Source: Mytilus edulis (taxonomy: Eukaryota; Mollusca; Bivalvia; Mytilida; Mytilidae). From it: DNA of 64,000 bases. Position 1 is the stretch's first letter. Each line of letters opens with the position of its first letter. Below, piece by piece: positions 55,890-64,000 of the stretch. The notes under the pieces are model-generated. The model searched no databases and was not told the origin of the DNA. It was given only the letters and a program-made list of their open reading frames with translations. Location: NCBI RefSeq assembly GCF_963676685.1, contig NC_092345.1, positions 49,683,838 to 49,747,837 on the forward strand. The letters run 5' to 3'. Both the position numbers and the translations under genes were made by a program.

Positions 55890-56510
55890 TATTCATTACA
55901 CTCGGTATAAAGCAACTAGTTGGAAAGTTCCACCGTAACACACAATTATATAATAATTAATTAAATACAGGGTTGAAAAATCAAAAGTTTTGATAGAACT
56001 AATTTCAGAAAAAGACCGAGATTTAAAATTGTCTAGAAGTTCTTTAAAAATTTTAAGAATCCACATATGGTTAATACCACTACACGACGTAAACAGGTTC
56101 ACAGTATTTCTGAAGACCCTCTTTCACTGCGGACAGAATTTTAGTCAATCTAATGGACAATTCTTTAGTGGAATATGAAGATGAGCCAGCAATATACAGT
56201 TGTTTGTACGGAATTTTATGAAGCTTTGGTATCCAATAAGGTAAGTCCTCCGATTTGGTGTTCAATGTAATGTTTATTGAAGCCATGTAGGACAGTGATG
56301 ACTGAAACAATGTTAGTAATACTATGACATGGTTATAGTTTAAGGACACTGTTGGTATCTGTATCAACATCAAATAGCATTGTACTATAAGGTCGGAGTT
56401 GTGAAATACTGGTTCAAAATAAATGTTGATTTCAACGACGAGCTTTGTAACCTCTGAGAATAGGTTGGGTGCAATAAGGAAACAAAAACAATTGGAAAAA
56501 TTCACCATTC
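55890..56510 (-). mobile_element. Penelope-like RT fragment, N-terminal/fingers part, minus strand
   Basis: Minus-strand reading: DLPYWIPKLHKIPYKQLYIA..SILSAVKEGLQKYCEPVY region (56508-56080). The frame then breaks and continues SGINHMWILKIFKELLDNF, SFSEISSIKTFDFSTLY (56075-55930). The PKLHK box is intact. Only this 0.6-kb internal part is present: no palm, no tail. Confidence 0.85.
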
Positions 56511-56789
56511 AAGTGCAACAACTCCTATAAGAAGTTGTCTTACAGTTTGATGAAAACAGACAGCTCACAGTAGGTAGATTTCAACATTTTCAAGAAAATA
56601 GACAAATTGCATTGTACCCATTGGGTTTTATTTTAGTCATGTTGACCATATTGGTTGGCAGACAGGGTAATATCACTTCAAATTAGTAACTGAATGAAGA
56701 TTTTTGCCATTTGATTAAATTTTGCCAGTAGATTCAGAGAAGGGAGTTGTTTTAACATCCATGAAGTGCATTTTGTTGCTGTATTATTC

Positions 56790-56960
56790 ATAAGGCACAT
56801 GTGGAGTATGATCTGCTTACTTTTCCAGAGTGTCTGATACAGTTGGTCTGATATCACATCTGATTTTTGCATTTGTTCAATCTTTGGTGTGCTATGTGGA
56901 GTTTTGAAGATTGTTGTTTATTTTTATTTTATTTCACCTTTTGCCATAATTTGTCTGTTT
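56790..56960 (+). mobile_element. RT-family tail fragment, diverged
   Basis: AAGGCACATGTGGAGTATGA, TCTGCTTACTTTTCCAGAGT, then a degraded GATATCACATCTGATTTTTG and GTTGTTTATTTTT..TTTGTCTGTTTTTC. A truncated and diverged copy of the GCAACACGACGG tail. Confidence 0.65.
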
Positions 56961-57273
56961 TTCTTTAACTTCTAAATTTGTATTTTCTTTTTTTTCTTTA
57001 CCTTATCTGTGTAAAAAGTTTTTAAAAACCAATAACCATCTTATTACTATTTTGCATTTTTCTGCATCATGTTTGTAAGACAGGTTTCTTTAAATAATGG
57101 CCAATGTAAATATAACACAAGTGAATTTTCTTTTTTTTTTATGATATTCCTCTCATTAACACAACAAATACACAAGTCACAATTACATGTAACTGGCCAC
57201 AAAATGAATAAATGAACCACACATAAACAAAACAATACCACACATATAACAAAGAAAATCATTAAAAATCTTA

Positions 57274-57526
57274 GGGAGCTACCATTTGATTTTTATGGGG
57301 GGGCTAGGATGAAATTTGAAAAAAATAGGCAGGACAGGAGTTTTGAGTAAAAAAAAAAGGCAGGATGACAATTTGTGTAAAAAAAGTCAGGATAACTAGT
57401 AAAAAAAAAAAGGCAGGACCAAATAGAGTAAAAAATAAAAAGGCAGGACAGAGATTTCAACTAAAAAAAAAAGCAGGACAAAATTTTTCATCCTAGCCCC
57501 CCCATAAAAATCAAATGGTAGCTCCC
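57274..57526. mobile_element. 253-bp PIF/Harbinger-like MITE
   Basis: Perfect 39-bp terminal inverted repeats, GGGAGCTACCATTTGATTTT at the left (57274-57312) and its complement at 57488-57526, are flanked by TTA on both sides (57271-57273, 57527-57529). The interior is five or six ~32-bp AGGCAGGA(C/T)..AAAAAA units. A 3-bp TTA duplication with GGG-starting ends is typical of Harbinger-type elements; no transposase. Confidence 0.9.
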
Positions 57527-57529
57527 TTA

Positions 57530-58734
57530 TACTACATAAAAGTTCATACATTGACATATGAAATAATTATAAATCTATTCTGAAATTCTTTTCCGGCACA
57601 TGTAGAATAGAGTTGATAAATAGAATATAATTGTTTGGACATGTACATGATAATAACACATTTCTATGGAACAGAATTTGATAGTTTAAAGTAAAGTGAA
57701 AAGATTTGTCTTAACAAACTTAAATTCCATGCATTTGATATTTCTAATCATTCAAGCTGACAGTATTTTTTTTACTTTTTATTTAAATAGTAGTATATTG
57801 TAATTTCCTATACAACAAAATATTAGCCAACAAAAATATTCTCAGTGTGGCAAAGAAATTATAAAACGAACAAAGATCAAAAGACAGATTTTTCTTGAAG
57901 TACAAAAACTGTAGGATTTTAACAAAAAAGGATTTGCCAAAAATGTATGCATCTGCAACAATGTATTGACTCATTTGATAAATAATGTGCATCATCATTT
58001 TCTTAAAATCTAATTAATAAACTTTAAGTTTTTCTTGAAATAAAGAAATAAAACAACACAAAGACTATAGATGATGAAAAAACAAATATCATAAACAATG
58101 TTGTACATACATGTAAATTATTACAAAAATTCTACTGGTAAAAACAAATAATTGACAAAATTTCAATGCATTACATGTGATTCATAATTAACATATTCAG
58201 AAGAATGGTATTTCATTCCATTTACAAATGTATGTACAAATCTTTTCACATGGACACCATGATGAAGAAATAAACATGATTTAAATTCACAATTTGTAGA
58301 GGGGTCATCATAATTCTCCACAAGACCAGCTTTTCACCAAAAGTTATCACAATTTATACTGAAATGTGTTTAGCTTACAAGTATTTTGTCTTATAAGATA
58401 GTTTGTGAAATTCATCGCTGAGCTTAACAATAAACATTAGGGTATGGTACATGAACATGTATTTCAAAATTATTATGACCTGCCCAAATATTATAACGGA
58501 GAAGAAACAAAGAAGTATTAAACAAATTATTAAACTGAATCCATAGAAAAATAAATATTCTGTCAGGGTGCTTCTTTAATTCTTTTACACAAAGATTTTT
58601 CTTATAAAAAAAACCTTTACCTGAAGATTCATTGAAAATTTATGAAAAAAAGTTGAGATATCTAATATTCTGATTCACAACATCCATAGCACTGTAACTT
58701 AATTCAGGCTAGTTCATGTGTCAAACAATTATAA
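57530..58734. other. AT-rich stretch, no gene seen
   Basis: No motif recognised; low-complexity A/T tracts throughout. Confidence 0.35.
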
Positions 58735-59000
58735 AACAAGAATGTGTCCCCAGAACACGGATGCCCCATCCACATTATTATTTTTCTATGTTCAGTGGAC
58801 TTTGAAAAGGGGGTAAAATCTCTAATTTGGCATTAAAATTAGAAAGATCATATCATCGGGAACATATGTACTAAGTTTCAAGTTGATTGGACTTCAACTT
58901 CATCAAAAACTACCTCAACCAAAAACTTTAACCTGAAGCGGAACAGACGGACACGCAGACCAGAAAACATAATGCCCATAAATTGGGCATAATAAAAATG
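58735..59000 (+). repeat. 'ACGGATGCCCC' bivalve dispersed repeat
   Basis: Runs from AACAAGAATGTGTCCCCAGA, ACACGGATGCCCCATCC, through AAGTTTCAAGTTGATTGGAC, AACTTTAACCTGAAGCGGAA, GACGGACACGCAGACCAG to AAACATAATGCCC..GGGCATAATAAAA. The end of the family appears inverted at 62636-62752. Confidence 0.8.
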
Positions 59001-59462
59001 GGTAAACTTTAAAATATCTTTGTAATTGAACAAGTTGTTTAATGAATAATGAAGTTGGAATATTTCTAATTTCAGTTTTATAAAGAATTTGAGATTCTGT
59101 CATTTATTTTTTTTAACATAGTCATGGTTGTAATATGAATATTTCTAACCCTGAACAATTAATAGGCATCTGTAAGAGATCTGCAGTAGATGTTCATTTT
59201 TACAGATAGTTTTACAATGGATCTGATGCACCTACACTTGTAAATGCTCAACTTGCAGGCAAAAGGCTTCAGGGTCACCTCTCTTGCCTAAATGGTAAAA
59301 ATAAAACATCAGAACAAAAGACAGATATGCGATTGCATTTTTGGCACCTAAGTATTTATGTAAAGAAAATTTCCTATTATCCATGACCCAGAAAGTACAA
59401 CATTAATTGTTTAGAATTTATATCAGGTTATTATATTCAGGACAGTATTTTCTTTCTCCTAC
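59001..59462. other. AT-rich stretch, no gene seen
   Basis: No feature recognised. Confidence 0.3.
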
Positions 59463-59660
59463 ATGAGGGAGGGTAGGAGGGGTCCTGATCCCGAAATCCC
59501 GAGCTTAAAAACACGAAATCCCGAAATCCCGGGCTTAAAAAAACGAAATCCTGAGGTCCCGAAATTCGAAAAAAAGAATTCCCGGATCCCGAAAGGGTCA
59601 ATCCTGAAATCCCAAGCTTAAAAACACCCGATCCCGGAGTCCCGATAAAGGTCCTATCCC
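59463..59660 (+). repeat. 'GATCCCGAAATCCCG' repeat, third copy
   Basis: AGGGAGGGTAGGAGGGGTCC, then reiterated TCCCGAAATCCCGRGCTTAA units and CCCGGATCCCGAAAGGGTC, as in both arms at 42225-43088. Internal period is about 33 bp. Confidence 0.9.
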
Positions 59661-61033
59661 CCTCCTACATGTACTGTAGAAAAATGTATATATGTATCAT
59701 CATTTTCAAATTGTTAGACTTTTTAATTTTCTAATGTTGTACAGTGTCAGTAATTCACTTATTGAAAATAAATGCTTCTCAGAAGTTTTGGAATACATGT
59801 AATAGCATGTACCTGCTCAGTGTGTGTACCGTACCTTAAACTTTACAGTCTTACAAAAATAATGTTTTTGATTTTTTTACTCATTTTCTTACATGCATGT
59901 ACAACATGTACAATGTATGTACAATTGTACTTGTATTTTAAGTATTCCAAGATTATAACAGTAATTATGAAATTTTGACACACCATTATCATGTAGCACT
60001 ATATATAGATTTTCCAAATTCATTCAGAGCAGCAGACCCTTTCATCTTTACTACAGTTCTGTAATCAAGGAGGGAACATGTTTTCACTTCCCCCAAACGA
60101 AACGAATAGAAACCAGTTACTTGACTGAAGTTGAACAAGGTAACAATTGTACCAAAAAAAAAAAAAAAACTTCCTAAAGTGTACATGTATTAGAAAAAAC
60201 TTATGAAAGTGATTCAATAAACAAATGAAAATGGAAAAGACATTTAGGATTGTAAAACAACTTTGGGATATATTTAAATGATATACCTAACTTTTATAAA
60301 CATGATCAAGGCTACATGTACATACAAAACACTTTTCAAAATTCATCATACTAGTAAATGCACATGCAACAGTAAACTTCCATTGCAAGTACTAATACAA
60401 ATTTATGCAGACTTCATACATGTATATTTATTTAATTCACTTTCTGTGGAACAAACCTAGCCTCTTATTTGAAATTGTGTAATAATACAGAAGTATTCGG
60501 TTAAAGTACAAATAAAACATGAAATAAGACTAATTATGTAATTATGTTTCAATCAATACATGTAGATGATTGCCTGAGACATGTTAAAAGCTCTATTAAA
60601 TTAAGAACATAAATTATGCAAGGTTCACAAATTTGAACAGAAGAAAGTATTGGTCTAATTTATTCGCAACTATTTTTCATTTATCATGTTTATTACATGT
60701 AAGAGAAACTGATTAAAGTATTGCATAAACAGTATTTCAACACCGGACTTCTGTTAAAGACCATACATTTACATGTTCATGTACTGATGTACATTTACTG
60801 TGGACCTCTTTATATCGTTTTTAATGTTTCATCAGAACTGGACGTTGTTCTTTTACATTTTCAACATGTTAAAATTCATTACACATTTACACACATTTAA
60901 GTGCAAAGGATGTGCTGAAAGAGAATCAATTTGACAAAAATGTTAAAATTTAATACACGTTTGAAAATGTCTGTAAATTGCACATAAAATCACTTCAAAA
61001 ATTGATGTAATTGTTAGAATCCTATCCCTTTAG
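59661..61033. other. 3' flank of the coiled-coil gene
   Basis: AT-rich, ACATGTA-rich sequence with no further coding region. It lies downstream of the minus-strand gene and may contain its 3' untranslated region; several TTTATT (AATAAA on the minus strand) occur. Confidence 0.4.
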
Positions 61034-61456
61034 CTAGTCACAATGATGATCTGGCTCTGCTGCTGAGGTTGATGTAGTTCTTTGCAAATCGCCAACTGAT
61101 CTAAAACTGCTGCTTTCCCTTGGTGTAAAAACAGCACTAGCACTGCTTGATGGCACAACATTAGCATCGTTAATTTGCCTTCTGATCTTTGTAAGTTCTT
61201 CGGCTTTTGTGCTAGCATAATGATGATACATCATTTTAACACCTGTTACGACAGAAAGACGAAGTCTTAAATTATATCGAAAGGAATTCTTTTTGAATTT
61301 AACAGCTCTTTTGTAACGAACTTCCAAGTCTCTTATTTTCTGATCTAACAGGGCTATTTGTTGACACGCCCTCTCGAATTTAATCCTAGCATCACTTTCC
61401 TTTTCCAACAGATGACTGTGGTCCATTGATGTTCCTCTATCAACCGTCCCTGCCAT
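61034..61456 (-). CDS. Small basic helical (coiled-coil) protein, unrecognised
   Basis: Open frame of 140 residues, ATG at 61456 and TAG at 61034, apparently one exon. Residues about 15-55 (KESDARIKFERACQQIALLD, QKIRDLEVRYKRAVKF) carry hydrophobic positions at heptad spacing and look like a coiled coil. A second conserved-looking block, FRYNLRLRLSVVTGVKMMYH then ASTKAEELTKIRRQI, runs to about 95. The C-terminal 45 residues are Ser/Thr-rich and probably disordered. There is no signal peptide, membrane segment or cysteine pair (one Cys in the helix, one near the end). The mixed-charge composition differs from the AT-driven open frames around it, which is why I accept it. Family not recognised; function unknown. 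An unseen upstream exon cannot be excluded. Confidence 0.65.
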   Translation of the reverse strand: MAGTVDRGTSMDHSHLLEKESDARIKFERACQQIALLDQKIRDLEVRYKRAVKFKKNSFRYNLRLRLSVVTGVKMMYHHYASTKAEELTKIRRQINDANVVPSSSASAVFTPRESSSFRSVGDLQRTTSTSAAEPDHHCD

Positions 61457-62635
61457 ATTAATGTATACTTTTTGTGAGGTCTAAGAGCAAAGATAACCTT
61501 GAATATTCTTATTGTGACAAGAAATATAGGTTCAGCATGTTGAAACACTTATAACGTGACGTTGAGAAACAGCTGTTTTTGTACACATTCTATCTGACTG
61601 CGTGGGTATAAATAATGGCGAAATTTTGACCAGGTATTTTATCTTTATCCTACAATTGTTATTTCGCATACAGGACTAGGTATTGCGTGTGTAAAGACTG
61701 GTGAATGAGAATTATTTTTTTCGGAAATCTCTCTTGACAATAAACAGGAAGTGAATATATTCCCAATATTCTCGGGTTTGATCCATATCGCTACCACTAC
61801 ATTCGGAATGCCTCTGTGATTATTCTCACTCCTGCAGTAAACAATAAAACATTTGTCTTCATGAAACTGCTACACGTTTATAACTGATTTATAGGTTGCA
61901 GTTAAAAAAATTCGACATAAACAAATTACATGGTGGAGAGACTTGGTATGTGAAAATTACAATTTATTTCTAAAGTTTAGGTGTTATATTTAAAATCCAA
62001 AAATTATCTGTACGGTAATGATTTTTGTTGTTGCTAACATTTATATAAAAGCAAAATGAAAATAATATTGTCTAGAAAAGATAATATGATTTCATTTATA
62101 CCAATCATGATGCCCAAAATTTGAGCTATACACTCAACTGAATTACAAAACAAAGCACAGTTTATGATTAGAAAGTTTGGTCAATATTTGAGAGGGGGGT
62201 CAGCACCTTTTGTAACGACCCCTCTGTCCACCCCTCACTATATATGCGCACCAAACCATGGCAGAATAATCAGTCCGTTGATTGTGGCCATTACCTGGCA
62301 GAAGCAGAAGAAGCATTATTTGTATAGTTAGTCTTAAAGTACTTTACAAATCCTTGGTTTGGTTCAGTTTTGTCAAAGTAAGCTAAAACATCATTGATGT
62401 ATTACTGACTTGCAAGTCAATAATTGAATTTATTAACATGCAACCTATAGTTTGACCTTTTTGCCAGGTACAATGTATTAAGCCTGTGGTGGTCAGCTTG
62501 TTCATTCATTAAAAAGAAAAGTATGTCAAAATATAAAAGAATATTGAAAAGTGAAACAAGGGAGACATAGAAATAATCATTTCAGAACTGATCATCATAA
62601 TCATGACAATCATGGCCAACTAAAAAATTCACATA
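61457..62635. other. 5' flank of the coiled-coil gene; no other gene seen
   Basis: Immediately upstream (61460-61650) is slightly richer in G+C, with ATAACGTGACGTTGAG at 61551-61566, a possible promoter area for the minus-strand gene. The rest is AT-rich without coding signal. Confidence 0.35.
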
Positions 62636-62752
62636 TATTTTTATGCCCCACCTATGATAGTAGATGGGCATATTGTTTTCTAGTCTGTGCCTTCATCTGT
62701 TTGTTCGTTTGTCTGTCCGTCCGTCTGTCTGTCCGTCCGTCCGTCGTCCACA
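62636..62752 (-). repeat. End of the 'TATGCCCC' repeat with (CCGT/CTGT)n microsatellite
   Basis: TTTTTATGCCCCACCTATGA, TAGTAGATGGGCATATTGTT, TTCTAGTCTGTGCCTTCATC, then a tetranucleotide run (TGTCTGTCCGTCCGTCTG..) to 62750. It matches the reverse complement of the end of 58735-59000. Confidence 0.75.
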
Positions 62753-63560
62753 CTTCGGACAATAACTCAAAAACACTTTCACCAATTTCCATGAAACTTA
62801 AGTGAATTGTTTATATCTATTGACGTAAGCTCCCTTTGGTTTTTTTTTAATTTCAGATTTTAAGTTTTGGATTTATGGGGCTTTATTCATAAAAAAGGGG
62901 GGATTTTCAACACTTCGGACAATAACTCAAAAACTCAAAAAGGCTTTCACCAATGTCCATGAAACTTTGGTGAATTGTTTATATCTAGTGATATAAGCTC
63001 CCTTTCAATTTTTATAAATTTCAGATTTTAAGTTTTGGATTTATGCGGCTTTATTCATAAAAAAAAGGGGGATTTTCAACACTTCCGACTTCGGACAATA
63101 ACTCAAAAAGGCTTTCACCAATGTCCATGAAACTTTGGTGAATTGTTTATATCTATTGATGTAAGCTCCCTTTCAAATTTTATAAATTTCAGATTTTAAG
63201 TTTTGGATTTATGGGGCTTTATTCATAAAAGAAAGGGGGATTTTCAACACTTCGGACAATAACTCAAAAAGGCTTTCACCAATGTCCATGAAACTATTAT
63301 AAATTTCAGATTTTACATTTCCGTGTTATGAATTTTTATGCTTAAAAAAGGGGGGATTTTCCAATTTTGGGACAATAACTAACACTTTCACAAAATTTTA
63401 TGCAACTCTGATTAATTGTTTATATCTATTGACATAAGCTCCCTTTCCATTTTTATAAATTTTAGATTTTACGTTAAGTAATGAATTTTTATACTTAAAA
63501 AAGGGGGATTTTATGAAACTTTGGTGATTATATTAATGTAACATCCCTTTTGATTTGTAT
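62753..63560. repeat. ~170-bp tandem repeat, about five units
   Basis: Units begin at ACTTCGGACAATAACTCAAA (62753, 62911, ~63092, 63249 and a diverged one ~63366). Each has TTTCACCAATGTCCATGAAA, GTGAATTGTTTATATCTA, GTAAGCTCCCTTT, TTTCAGATTTTAAGTTTTGG and AAAAAGGGGGATTTTC. The fourth is shortened. The array starts directly at the end of the microsatellite. Confidence 0.9.
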
Positions 63561-63629
63561 ATATATTTCTAGTTGATCATATAAATTCATTTAAAGCATA
63601 AAAGACAAGTTAAAAGAGCAACGGGCGTA

Positions 63630-63715
63630 TCATGGCTCAAACCGTTAAGTAATTGTCCATTAACCTGGAAACCCTTCCCCCCCTTTTTTTGCACCTTATT
63701 CCTTAACGGTTTGAG
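63630..63715. repeat. Inverted repeat (TGGCTCAAACCGTTAAG)
   Basis: 17-bp arms TGGCTCAAACCGTTAAG (63633-63649) and CTTAACGGTTTGAGCCA (63702-63718) enclose a C/T-rich loop of about 52 bp. Confidence 0.8.
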
Positions 63716-63764
63716 CCATAACTCCCAAAGACACTTCTTACCATCCCTTTGTGGTATTCCTATA

Positions 63765-64000
63765 TCCAAAATCTAAATACATGGTTAGATTCAGCATATA
63801 GAACCCCAAGAATTCAATTTTTGATGAAATCAAATAAAGTTCAATTTTGGACCCTTTAGACCTTGATAATTAACGGGCCCAAATATTATAAATCTAAATA
63901 CATGGTTAGATTCAGCATATTGAACAACCCCATATATATATTTTTGTTGAAATCAAACAAAGTTTAATTTTGGACCCCGATTTGGACCAACTTGAAAACT
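63765..64000. repeat. ~125-bp tandem repeat running off the window
   Basis: The phrase ATAAATCTAAATACATGGTT..AGATTCAGCATAT..GAACC is present at about 63768 and again at 63889, each followed by TTTTTGATGAAATCAAA-type sequence and AATTTTGGACC. I recognise the family as abundant in bivalves. The array continues past the window end. Confidence 0.8.

Overview
The window looks like nuclear DNA of a bivalve mollusc, most likely a mussel (Mytilus or a close relative). The basis is an AT-rich genome with split genes bounded by GT/AG introns, no operons and very low gene density. I also recognise from memory several mussel-type dispersed repeats: the 'GCAACACGACGG' tail, the 'GCCTCCGGGTGCGGG' repeat, the 'AGTTGTCTCATTGGCA' repeat and the 'TATGCCCC' repeat. 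The species is inferred; no search was run.

Only three host genes can be supported. (1) 9361-12251 (+): a two-exon class A-like G-protein-coupled receptor with a one-base frameshift in a run of seven T. (2) 41629-43958 (+): a two-exon secreted protein of about 281 residues, with a signal peptide and a domain whose start resembles a fibrinogen-related domain. (3) 61034-61456 (-): a 140-residue basic, helical, probably coiled-coil protein that I do not recognise.

The rest is mostly repeats. 0.8-8.2 kb: a hairpin, then two diverged direct copies of a 1-kb segment that flank a 1.42-kb tandem array built from a ~42-bp minisatellite. 13-36 kb and 56 kb: at least seven remnants of a Penelope-like (inferred) reverse-transcriptase family, both strands, plus its 5'-truncated tails. 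The fullest remnant (27.0-29.87 kb) is split by a 358-bp terminal-inverted-repeat element. 16-26 kb: several MITE-like and foldback elements. 31-41 kb: three pairs of local direct duplications. 45.2-52.1 kb (-): a decayed CR1-like non-LTR retrotransposon with PHD-finger ORF1, glutamine-rich stretch, APE endonuclease and reverse transcriptase. Immediately 5' of it lies an SGNH/esterase-type reading frame interrupted by a 111-bp hAT-like foldback element. 52.5-57.5 kb: perfect palindromes, a GC-richer inverted-repeat-bounded element and a Harbinger-like MITE. 58-64 kb: dispersed repeats and ~170-bp and ~120-bp tandem repeats.

The strongest observations are: the esterase-type frame next to the PHD-type LINE; proof inside the window that the commonest dispersed repeat is the 3' tail of the reverse-transcriptase family; and filled/empty-site pairs that expose insertion boundaries and target-site duplications. 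I saw no convincing tRNA, rRNA or CRISPR, but small RNAs cannot be excluded by eye.
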